A stretch of 15,490 nt of DNA from DATDEW01 sp046590205 (lineage in GTDB: Bacteria; Bacteroidota; Ignavibacteria; Palsa-1295), in the NCBI GenBank assembly GCA_046590205.1, contig JBKJTT010000039.1:1-15490 (forward strand). Reading direction: 5' to 3'. A program made the translations under genes and the position numbers. A model generated the notes under the pieces. The model had not been told where the DNA came from, did not search any database, and saw only the letters and a list, made by a program, of their open reading frames with translations. Shown piece after piece: positions 7,722 through 13,333 of this stretch (position 1 is the stretch's first letter; each line of letters begins with the position of its first letter).

Positions 7722-8234
7722 TTATCCTTTCGAGTTGGTCGAAGTGACACGCTTTCCAAGTTTGACTTTAAAGTCAATCTTGTTCCCTACTAAAGTATAT
7801 TTACCCGGCAAAATCTGTATGCTCTTGTAACCGAATTGCTTGCATGTATCACGCATCAGATTTATTGGTTTCTTTTGGTTGACTACAGGTGATTTATAGT
7901 TTGTAGGATCCTTAAACGCTATTGTTAATGAATTATTGTTGATGGTGACTGTAGCATCCAGAAGAGTCTCACCCTTGTTAGGTCTTGGTCGAGCTAGTGG
8001 TTTGCTAAGATTATGAGTCGCCATGATAATTGTAAAATGACAAATACAGTCATTGCCTTCATCGCAGTCACAATAGCCGTCGGCAACAGGATCGCCGGGG
8101 TTCCAACTTGGCTGAATAAGTTTACCGATCTTAACGCCAACCCAAGCCGGATCAATTATATCCGCTCTACTAACATCAATGCCAAAGGATAGCAAAAAAC
8201 TGAAGACGACAAGTATTATTATATGCTTTTTCAT
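7722..8234 (-). CDS. Small secreted protein, paralogous family A
   Basis: A 170-residue exported protein of unknown function. The signal peptide is MKKHIIILVVFSFLLSFGID, with cleavage probably before ADIIDP. The mature part has a Cys cluster (YCDCDEGNDCICHF, about residues 54-67). The conserved family A core follows near the C terminus: an acidic or polar lead-in, then DTCKQFGYKSIQILPGKY and a KIDFKVK strand. The same core appears as GICKALGVRTMTIAPGRY in 8402-8836 and EACKKLGFRSVTIKSKQY in 9021-9488. From memory, short secreted proteins with this kind of CxxLG core and closing beta-strand are common but uncharacterised in Bacteroidota. It has its own cassette promoter and terminator. Its leader resembles that of 11067-11870 and not the 35-nt element type. 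Confidence 0.75.
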   Translation of the reverse strand: MKKHIIILVVFSFLLSFGIDVSRADIIDPAWVGVKIGKLIQPSWNPGDPVADGYCDCDEGNDCICHFTIIMATHNLSKPLARPRPNKGETLLDATVTINNNSLTIAFKDPTNYKSPVVNQKKPINLMRDTCKQFGYKSIQILPGKYTLVGNKIDFKVKLGKRVTSTNSKG

Positions 8235-8266
8235 ATCGACAGTGTTAAATGTTAAAAATTACCTTA

Positions 8267-8300
8267 CAAAAATAGCTAATTCAACACTCGAAAAGAAGTA
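8267..8300 (-). promoter_or_regulatory. Cassette promoter of the 7722-8234 gene
   Basis: TACTTCTTTT (8291-8300), 16 nt, then TATTTTTG (8267-8274), read on the minus strand. The predicted transcript starts near 8260. The leader then carries TTTAACATTTAA, also found before the 11870 start. Confidence 0.65.
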
Positions 8301-8334
8301 CTTGTAGTCACTCATACCTAAGAAAAAGACATAA

Positions 8335-8362
8335 AAAAACCGTGACTTTAGTCACGGTTTTT
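8335..8362 (-). terminator. Cassette terminator after the 8402-8836 gene
   Basis: A 12-bp perfect stem built on AACCGTGAC/GTCACGGTT with loop TTTA on the plus strand. The minus strand continues as a T-run. It is the longest perfect member of the hairpin set. Confidence 0.9.
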
Positions 8363-8401
8363 CCTAGATGCATGATATATCAGACCTGAGTTTTGACTCA
8401 C

Positions 8402-8836
8402 CTATTTTTGTTTTCTCGTCGTATCTTTAGTTTTAAGTATTATAGATCCATCCTTAGTTTTCGTGAAATCTATTGCATACCTACCAGGTGCAATTGTCAT
8501 AGTACGAACTCCCAAAGCTTTGCATATTCCCTGATTCAAGGTAACCTCTTCGGCAATCAAGAATTGATTTTCCTTTTTGATTGCTTTCTTAATAAATTCA
8601 GCTCTCATGATGAATTCAACTCTAAGTATATTATTTTTAAGCGTGAGTTTCATTACCGACTGTTTTCCTGACAATTGATCTCCTTCCCTATAGATAATAG
8701 GCGGTGGGCGTCTGCACATACCTGATTGATCGTTACATCCCGGCCCCCCCTCTTGGTACGCCATCATTACGGGTTGTGCAGGGAGCACTGAAGCAGTGAA
8801 AAAAAGAGAAAGAGCCACAAGTACTATTTTAGTCAT
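8402..8836 (-). CDS. Small secreted protein, paralogous family A
   Basis: A 144-residue exported protein. Residues 1-20 form a signal peptide (MTKIVLVALSLFFTASVLPA, cleaved near AQ). The mature N terminus has a Gly/Pro/Cys segment (GGPGCNDQSGMCRRPPP), then a lysine-rich helix-like stretch. The family A core is GICKALGVRTMTIAPGRY (about residues 103-120), with a final GSIILKTK strand. Function is unknown. The Gly-Gly-Pro codons include a run of seven G on the coding strand (plus-strand C at 8744-8750), a possible slippage point. The gene is preceded by the 35-nt leader element, almost at the predicted 5' end of the RNA, and by a cassette promoter. It is followed by a strong hairpin, so it forms a complete single-gene transcription unit. 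Confidence 0.75.
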   Translation of the reverse strand: MTKIVLVALSLFFTASVLPAQPVMMAYQEGGPGCNDQSGMCRRPPPIIYREGDQLSGKQSVMKLTLKNNILRVEFIMRAEFIKKAIKKENQFLIAEEVTLNQGICKALGVRTMTIAPGRYAIDFTKTKDGSIILKTKDTTRKQK

Positions 8837-8858
8837 TTGATCGTTGAAAAAAATGGAT

Positions 8859-8893
8859 TTGCCTACTCTATTCAGTTTTCGGCTTCCCTGTTT
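8859..8893 (-). ncRNA. Conserved 35-nt leader element, copy 1
   Basis: First of three near-identical 5'-leader elements (others at 9508-9542 and 12502-12536). In RNA sense it contains ACAGGGAAGCCGAAAACTG, three variable bases, then AGAGTAGGCAA. The copies have equal length and differ only at three adjacent positions and one other. GCC can pair with GGC, with inner ACU/AGU and the variable bases in the loop. Alternatively CAG/CTG and GCC/GGC interleave as a pseudoknot. No known riboswitch class is recognised. Confidence 0.6.
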
Positions 8894-8903
8894 GTTTGTG
8901 TTG

Positions 8904-8937
8904 CAAAAATAAGAGAATACGTCACATATAATAAGTG
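8904..8937 (-). promoter_or_regulatory. Cassette promoter of the 8402-8836 gene
   Basis: TATTTTTG (8904-8911), with a diverged upstream box CACTTATTAT (8928-8937) exactly 16 nt away, read on the minus strand. RNA would start close to the beginning of the leader element. Confidence 0.5.
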
Positions 8938-8974
8938 CATGAAGTCACAATTCACACTTTTTTTGAATACAATA

Positions 8975-8996
8975 AACCGTGACTAAGGTAACGGTT
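8975..8996 (-). terminator. Imperfect cassette terminator after the 9021-9488 gene
   Basis: AACCGTGAC (8975-8983) faces GTAACGGTT (8988-8996), a 9-bp stem with one mismatch. The following minus-strand bases are only moderately T-rich (TTATTG), so termination may be weak. Confidence 0.6.
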
Positions 8997-9020
8997 ATTA
9001 AATTTCGTAAAAGTGGATTG

Positions 9021-9488
9021 TCACTTCACTGTCCTTACTTCAAAGTTAATCGTACCATAGGGGTTCTTAGACCTATCCCACTTGTATTGTTTGCTTTTTA
9101 TTGTTACTGAACGAAAACCAAGCTTTTTACACGCTTCTGTATCGAGAATCCAGTCTTTGTACACGGTAAATATTTTCGATCTTGAAGGAGGTGGGGTTTT
9201 GAGTTCTCCTTTCAAAAATTCTCTATTGAAACTAAAAGCGAACACGCCCTCATTGTCACCTAGTGGGCCGCCGGTATACACATAACTTCCACCCTTAATG
9301 CATTTCGAATCCGATTCGCATTCTGCGGCAGTGTCCCCAAACGCCGACGCAACTTGCACCACATTATAAAGCACAGGCGTTATATTCGATACAGCACCCG
9401 TACCTTTATTAACGGTTTGCGTGCTCGCAGCCGAAGCCGAAAGCAGAATACAAATAAATATCCAAAGTGGACCAAAATGTTTTGACAT
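9021..9488 (-). CDS. Small secreted protein, paralogous family A
   Basis: A 155-residue exported protein. The signal peptide is about residues 1-24 (hydrophobic LWIFICILLSASAA, cleaved near STQT). The mature part has a two-Cys segment (AECESDSKCIKGG), then VFAFSFNREFLKGEL. The family A core is EACKKLGFRSVTIKSKQY (about residues 118-135), followed by SKNPYGTINFEVR as the last strand. That ending closely parallels the closing strands of the 7722 and 8402 proteins. Function is unknown. It carries copy 2 of the 35-nt leader element 20 nt before the ATG. The promoter further upstream is poorly conserved compared with its neighbours, with only a weak TAGTTTTA box. No Shine-Dalgarno sequence is visible. 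Confidence 0.75.
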   Translation of the reverse strand: MSKHFGPLWIFICILLSASAASTQTVNKGTGAVSNITPVLYNVVQVASAFGDTAAECESDSKCIKGGSYVYTGGPLGDNEGVFAFSFNREFLKGELKTPPPSRSKIFTVYKDWILDTEACKKLGFRSVTIKSKQYKWDRSKNPYGTINFEVRTVK

Positions 9489-9507
9489 TTTTCTCTTAAT
9501 GATAATA

Positions 9508-9542
9508 TTGCCTACTCTCGACAGTTTTCGGCTTTCCTGTTT
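9508..9542 (-). ncRNA. Conserved 35-nt leader element, copy 2
   Basis: Same length and layout as copies 1 and 3. The differences are the loop triplet (TCG in RNA sense) and one G-to-A change in the purine run. It ends 20 nt before the ATG of the 9021-9488 gene. Both candidate pairings (GCC/GGC and CAG/CTG) are intact. Confidence 0.6.
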
Positions 9543-9600
9543 TTAACCAGCACGATGTAAAACTATGGTACATCTGATCACTTACTGCATACTTTAACAG

Positions 9601-9636
9601 ATAAATGAACCATGACAAAAGTTATGGTTCATTTAT
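9601..9636 (-). terminator. Terminator after the 9652-10353 gene
   Basis: A 16-bp stem with one mismatch (9601-9616 with 9621-9636) and a 4-nt loop. Its core AACCATGAC/GTTATGGTT is a diverged form of the AACCGTGAC/GTCACGGTT hairpin of the neighbours. It lies 15 nt after the stop codon. Confidence 0.75.
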
Positions 9637-9651
9637 TTTTGAATTTACCCG

Positions 9652-10353
9652 TCACTTAGACTTATTCAATGTTGACTTAGGTACAACCAACTTCCCATTT
9701 TTTATCTTGTAGCCGAGTTTATCTTGGCCAGGGGAAAGATCACCAATTGACAACAGAGGTCCAAAATCGGAGTCGTAGCCACCTGAGCCATTTGGATGGC
9801 ATCCCAAACATGGATAACCATGTGGTGGGTAAGCTACTCCAGAATCTTGATTCTCGATAGGTGTAGTCATCCTTTTCTGTGTCTGCGGGAAATTGCCTGA
9901 TTTGAAAGCAGCAATTAGCCATTCAGGAACTGATTCTTTTCTAATTCTAATCTCCCCTGCCACTTTAGGCCAATTAGCCCGTTTTTTCCACGATGCGAGG
10001 ACCGCCGGAGTAGCTCGAAATGAGTACTTGATGTCACTCGGCTTAAGATTAGTGAGAATTCTAACAATGCTACTCGCTACCTCCTTAGATACTCCACGGT
10101 AATACTGAAGGGCAACAGTGTCGGTTGAACTTCCCTGCGGTACAAATGAAATCAAGGGGCAAGTCCATTCGCCTGAACAGCCTCCAGCAATTTCCATACA
10201 ATATGAACCACCGCTGGTGAAATTACCCTCAATGTACAAGTGACCCCCAGTACATGTAAGAGTTTCTGCAGCGGAATCAAGTGGTGCTAAAAGCAGTATG
10301 CCTGCACTCAGCAACGATTTTAACAACAACGTTTTTATAATTATATGTCTCAT
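9652..10353 (-). CDS. Secreted protein with a single CxxCH motif
   Basis: A 233-residue exported protein of unknown function. The signal peptide is about residues 1-29 (IIIKTLLLKSLLSAGILLLA, cleaved near SAAE). The mature N terminus has several Cys (LTCTGG, SYCMEIAGGCSGEWTC), suggesting disulphides. Around residues 180-190 is PCLGCHPNG, which is a CxxCH motif and could bind one c-type haem or a metal. No second ligand or cytochrome fold is obvious, so this is only a possibility. The C-terminal KLGYKIKNGKLVVPKS loosely resembles the end of family A proteins, but the core Cys-Lys is missing. It has a cassette-type promoter, a long leader of about 135 nt and its own terminator. Confidence 0.65.
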   Translation of the reverse strand: MRHIIIKTLLLKSLLSAGILLLAPLDSAAETLTCTGGHLYIEGNFTSGGSYCMEIAGGCSGEWTCPLISFVPQGSSTDTVALQYYRGVSKEVASSIVRILTNLKPSDIKYSFRATPAVLASWKKRANWPKVAGEIRIRKESVPEWLIAAFKSGNFPQTQKRMTTPIENQDSGVAYPPHGYPCLGCHPNGSGGYDSDFGPLLSIGDLSPGQDKLGYKIKNGKLVVPKSTLNKSK

Positions 10354-10433
10354 TGTTCTTTTTTACTTTGTTTAATGAAGAATAACGACAGGAAATCAGA
10401 AAGTTGCAATCCCATTTGTTTTCTGTCCCAACT

Positions 10434-10461
10434 CAACTCTATGCATTTTCCAACCTCTGTT
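10434..10461 (-). promoter_or_regulatory. Possible degenerate copy of the 35-nt leader element
   Basis: In RNA sense this reads AACAGAGGTTGGAAAA followed by TGCATAGAGTTG. That resembles the start and the AGAG part of the conserved leader element, but the GCC/GGC pair is lost. It lies within the long leader of the 9652-10353 gene. A 16-codon upstream frame (starting MHRVELGQ) begins inside it. Confidence 0.25.
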
Positions 10462-10491
10462 ATGTAATTTATAAAGTTGTAAAATACACTA

Positions 10492-10526
10492 CAAAAATAG
10501 TGAATTAGCACGTGCAAAAACAACTA
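10492..10526 (-). promoter_or_regulatory. Cassette promoter of the 9652-10353 gene
   Basis: TATTTTTG (10492-10499), then a diverged upstream box TAGTTGTTTT (10517-10526) 17 nt away, one more than in the other copies, read on the minus strand. The start would be about 130 nt before the ATG. Confidence 0.5.
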
Positions 10527-10559
10527 CATTGGTAACTTCTTTTTATTTTAAAGTCATAA

Positions 10560-10585
10560 AAAAGCGTGACTTTTGTCACGGTTTT
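10560..10585 (-). terminator. Cassette terminator after the broken family B gene
   Basis: An 11-position stem (AAAAGCGTGAC/GTCACGGTTTT) with one G/G mismatch and a 4-nt loop, followed on the minus strand by TTTATG. It lies 8 nt after the relic's stop codon. It probably ends the 12482-to-10594 transcript. Confidence 0.75.
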
Positions 10586-10593
10586 CATTATTT

Positions 10594-11034
10594 TCAATCA
10601 TCTTTGAGCATCGTGATTCGAATTCCCGATTTACAAGCTATTTCCTTCAAACGTGTCAATGAGACTTTATCTTCGTGGCGTTTGCTAAAATAAACGGTAA
10701 ACTCTTTATCTATCTTTGCCTGAATACCAACGCCACTTCGATTCTACTTTGGATATTTGTGATTTACGTTTGAGACAAATGATGCAAGATCGTCCGAAGC
10801 GACTGGAGTCTGTTTACCATGGAAAGTAGATAGGCTCTGCCTTTTAAATAAAAAGTTGAGTATTAGGAAGGAATGTACTCAAATCACCACAAGTACATTT
10901 ACAGTGTACATCGTCACAATTAGAATCAATCATATAGCAAGCATTATCTCCAAAACAAATCCAGCATAGAGCAAAAGAATTTGAAGATGTCAGAGATAGA
11001 ACAATAAACATTATCAATTTTCTATTTTTCGCAT
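10594..11034 (-). pseudogene. Broken family B secreted protein gene
   Basis: A relic of a gene like 11982-12482. From ATG 11034 the frame opens MRKIEN and stops. A one-base shift continues as KLIMFIVLSLTSSNSFA, a good signal peptide, then LCWICFGDNACYMIDSNCDD with further Cys. This matches the Cys-rich N terminus of the two intact family B proteins. That frame ends at TAA (10846-10844). The rest reads on in another frame as ASDDLASFVSNVNHKYPK, a TAG, then SLTRLKEIACKSGIRITM. These correspond to IAGDKLAAFVMKMERKYP and KSRLALIARESKLKVV of the 11982 protein. So at least two frameshifts and one in-frame stop break it. The fragment 10844-11011 could still encode a 55-residue secreted Cys-rich peptide. 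Confidence 0.7.
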
Positions 11035-11066
11035 TTTTTATCTTTTAATTTTGAATGATAGGAATA

Positions 11067-11870
11067 CTACCTACTCCCTTGTCTAATTTTTAGTTGCCCT
11101 ACTAAATCGGCTCTGGATTTAACATATATAGTATTATTTTTTTTGGTTGGTGCCCCACCTACAACCAATTCAATTTCTTCTTCACAAGGTGGACCAGGAC
11201 AACAGCATAGAATTCCGAAATTTTCATTGATAGTTATCGTCATAACATCTGGCACCTTTCCAGTAGGATTAGAAATTTTTATCTGATAGATGCCCGAATC
11301 AATTTTAGCTGATGAAAATTTACCTTGCTTATCTGTTGTCATCCGACGGATACTCCTACCACCCGTTGTGATCTCTATGCTCAATCCTGAGATTGGAGGA
11401 TTATTGTACCCCATGTTGTTGATGCGTATACCCTCCTTCTTACTAAGATCACCCAGGCTCTTCTCCGATACAAAGCCATTATCGTTCTTCAGGAATGCGG
11501 CCAATTCCTTAAATATTGCAGTGGTCTTTTCAGCTTTCGTCCCCTTGAAGCGGGAATAGTTTTTAATTTCCTTCGTTAAAAAAGCAACACCGGCATCAGA
11601 AAGCACCGGATATTTAGAACCTTCATGAGTCAAAAAAGCTTGGCCGTTCAAGCTATATAAATAAGTTGATGGTTGGCTCGCAAACGAATAAACATCCTTG
11701 CAGTTGCATGGGTCAAAATCGTCACAGAATGTGCCGCAAGTTGTCGGAACAACAAAGCAACCAACACCTGAAAAACAGACGAGACAACCAATAGCGTTTT
11801 TAGAGGCTACCAAGAGCACCATTAAAGCGCAACAATTGATACTAAAAAGTCGGAAAGAAAAGCGTTTCAT
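11067..11870 (-). CDS. Secreted Cys-rich family B protein with added beta-sandwich domain
   Basis: A 267-residue exported protein. The signal peptide is about residues 1-28 (FSINCCALMVLLVASKNAIG). The mature N terminus is Cys-rich (CLVCFSGVGCF, TTCGTFCDD, CNCKDV) and aligns with CRIICFSGNCYEF and CQCYDV of the 11982 protein. Both continue with a (S/A)LNG segment, a helical middle and a short (K/E)GIRI-like strand. About residues 155-245 add a CnaB or carboxypeptidase-regulatory-like beta-sandwich (ISGLSIEITTGGRSIRRMTTDKQGKF after a line break at about 165), which its paralogue lacks. A dense FGILCCCPGPPCEEE segment follows. Function is unknown; structural or adhesive roles are plausible. The gap to the broken family B gene downstream is 32 nt, suggesting one transcript. 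Confidence 0.75.
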   Translation of the reverse strand: MKRFSFRLFSINCCALMVLLVASKNAIGCLVCFSGVGCFVVPTTCGTFCDDFDPCNCKDVYSFASQPSTYLYSLNGQAFLTHEGSKYPVLSDAGVAFLTKEIKNYSRFKGTKAEKTTAIFKELAAFLKNDNGFVSEKSLGDLSKKEGIRINNMGYNNPPISGLSIEITTGGRSIRRMTTDKQGKFSSAKIDSGIYQIKISNPTGKVPDVMTITINENFGILCCCPGPPCEEEIELVVGGAPTKKNNTIYVKSRADLVGQLKIRQGSR

Positions 11871-11981
11871 ATTCAGTATTTAAATGTTAAATAATGCGTG
11901 CAATTTGACTAAAAAATGTAGGAAGGATAACTTGGCTATTCCCTCCCACAAATCTCTCGGAATTATTTGACTCCACTAAAA

Positions 11982-12482
11982 TTATCTAGCCGTCCCCATA
12001 ACGGCAACAGGAAGTTTGGCAACAACTTTTAACTTTGATTCACGTGCTATCAAAGCTAGACGAGATTTGCCGATAGTATCAGTCTTCTTATTGTATTTCT
12101 TGAAAAATGCATCATACTCGACTGCTCTTTGCTTCTGATTTTTTAAATTGATATCTTTTCCTTGAGGATATTTCCGTTCCATTTTCATAACAAATGCCGC
12201 GAGTTTATCACCCGCAATGTCGTTTATTTTACCACCTCGGTAAGTCTGCGCATAGCCATTCAAGGCTACTATTAAATCAGTCGGTGGCGGATTGTTCATT
12301 GCTAATACATCATAGCATTGGCAGTTGTCACATGATGCGGGGCAGCTTCCTTCAAATTCATAACAATTGCCGCTAAAACATATAATTCGACATGCTGAAG
12401 CACTTTGAACAGAGAAACACATTACAATAACTAATCCCAACACTGTTAAACCTGCGGTTTTGATCTTCAATCTTTTTATCAT
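11982..12482 (-). CDS. Secreted Cys-rich family B protein
   Basis: A 166-residue exported protein starting MIKRLKIKTAGLTVLGLVIV, with a signal peptide to about residue 31 (SASA before CRIICF). The frame is open back to 12590, but the earlier part runs through the conserved leader element and the promoter, so ATG 12482 is the real start. The mature N terminus has a dense Cys pattern (CRIICFSGNCYEFEGSCPAS, then CDNCQCYDV). After it come ALNGYAQTYRGGK, a charged helical stretch (AFVMKMERKYPQGKDINL) and ALIARESKLKVV. It shares this plan with 11067-11870 and with the relic at 10594-11034. No enzyme motif is seen. It carries copy 3 of the 35-nt leader and a full cassette promoter, and heads a likely three-gene unit down to the hairpin at 10560. 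Confidence 0.78.
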   Translation of the reverse strand: MIKRLKIKTAGLTVLGLVIVMCFSVQSASACRIICFSGNCYEFEGSCPASCDNCQCYDVLAMNNPPPTDLIVALNGYAQTYRGGKINDIAGDKLAAFVMKMERKYPQGKDINLKNQKQRAVEYDAFFKKYNKKTDTIGKSRLALIARESKLKVVAKLPVAVMGTAR

Positions 12483-12501
12483 TTTTGCATCATTAATTAT
12501 A

Positions 12502-12536
12502 TTGCCTACTCTATACAGTTTTCGGCTTCCCTGTTT
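12502..12536 (-). ncRNA. Conserved 35-nt leader element, copy 3
   Basis: Differs from copy 1 only in the variable triplet (TAT in RNA sense here). It ends 19 nt before ATG 12482 and starts 33 nt after the -7 box, so it is a true transcribed leader here. GCC/GGC, ACU/AGU and CAG/CTG complementarity are all kept. Confidence 0.6.
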
Positions 12537-12569
12537 GTGAGGATTTACATCCTTCGCATAATCACCATA

Positions 12570-12603
12570 CAAAAATGCACAATAATCCACTTAAAAAGAA
12601 GTA
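12570..12603 (-). promoter_or_regulatory. Cassette promoter of the 11982-12482 gene
   Basis: TACTTCTTTT (12594-12603), exactly 16 nt, then CATTTTTG (12570-12577), read on the minus strand. The first box is identical to those at 7627 and 8291. Confidence 0.65.
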
Positions 12604-12639
12604 CCAGCCGTCACTCCTTTCCAACTTCAAGTAATAAAA

Positions 12640-12661
12640 AACCGTGACAAAAGTCACGGTT
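12640..12661 (-). terminator. Terminator of the two-component operon
   Basis: A perfect 9-bp stem AACCGTGAC/GTCACGGTT with AAAA loop (plus strand), followed on the minus strand by a T-run and TATTAC. It lies 23 nt after the response regulator's stop codon. It is nearly identical to the hairpin at 7672, including flanks. Confidence 0.9.
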
Positions 12662-12684
12662 CTTAAAATCATGGGAAATAATTA

Positions 12685-13317
12685 TTAGCGTTTTGTTTCG
12701 AGGATTCCGTGCTTGCTTGCCCATTGAGCTGCTTCTAATCGTGATTTGATGCCTAATTTTGAGTAGATCATTGATATGTGGTTCTTGACGGTACCTTCGG
12801 AGAGAAAGAGTTTTTCCGCAATATCTGAATTCTGCTTTTCGACAAGGGCAAGTACCCTAATTTCTGTCTTTGTCAAACCGGCAACCTCAATTGCTGCACT
12901 GGACTTTATCAATTCACCTGCTATCGCGGGGCTGATCCATGTCCCCTCTTCTCTGCGTGAAGCCCACCTTACTGCTTCGATAACACGTTCCCGTTGTTCT
13001 TCTTTATTCAAGAATCCATTTGCTCCGGCTTCAAGGACGGCTTTCGCGCGCTGCTTTTCATATCCGGTCATGACAAGAATTCGTATGTCATTATTCTCGT
13101 CTCGAAGTGTGCGAATAACGTCAAGGCCATGCATATCGGGGAGATGGAGATCAAGCAATAGCACATCAGGTTTAAGCATCCGTACTTTGTCGAGTGCGGA
13201 TTGCCCACGGTTTGCTTCATCAATGACAGAAATATCCTCCTCAGCTTCCAGCCAAGACTTGATTCCCTTTCGGACCATATCGTGGTCATCTACAATCAAT
13301 ATTCGAATTTGTTCCAT
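12685..13317 (-). CDS. NarL/FixJ-type response regulator
   Basis: A cytoplasmic DNA-binding response regulator of 210 residues. The receiver is residues 1-120: Asp10/Asp11 in LIVDDHDMVRKG, phospho-acceptor Asp56 in LLLDLHLPDMHG, switch Thr84 in LVMTGYE and Lys105 in GFLNKEE. A LuxR-type helix-turn-helix follows at about 143-205: LTKTEIRVLALVEKQNSDIA, then KLFLSEGTVKNHISMIYSKL. Length is normal for the family. It starts 16 nt after the stop of the sensor kinase gene and is plainly its partner. A strong terminator follows. Genes under its control are not shown by the sequence; the adjacent secreted-protein cassettes are natural candidates (inference). Confidence 0.93.
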   Translation of the reverse strand: MEQIRILIVDDHDMVRKGIKSWLEAEEDISVIDEANRGQSALDKVRMLKPDVLLLDLHLPDMHGLDVIRTLRDENNDIRILVMTGYEKQRAKAVLEAGANGFLNKEEQRERVIEAVRWASRREEGTWISPAIAGELIKSSAAIEVAGLTKTEIRVLALVEKQNSDIAEKLFLSEGTVKNHISMIYSKLGIKSRLEAAQWASKHGILETKR

Positions 13318-13333
13318 ACCGAAAAATTGTTAG

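Noticed and set aside
8393..8671. Plus-strand 92-residue frame opposite the 8402-8836 gene
   Set aside because: It overlaps a gene with signal peptide, promoter, leader and terminator on the minus strand, and the frame has no recognisable features.
12483..12590. N-terminal extension of the 11982 gene back to ATG 12590
   Set aside because: It would bury the signal peptide and translate through the conserved leader element and the -7 box. ATG 12482 directly precedes a good signal peptide.
7672..12661. CRISPR-like array made of the repeated GTCACGGTT units
   Set aside because: The spacing is irregular and hundreds of bases wide, each unit is a hairpin with U-tail just after a stop codon, and no cas genes are present. 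They are terminators.
12776..13333. Long plus-strand frame opposite the response regulator gene
   Set aside because: It is the antisense shadow of a clear NarL/FixJ regulator, and its composition (Ser/Arg/Ile-rich) matches no family.
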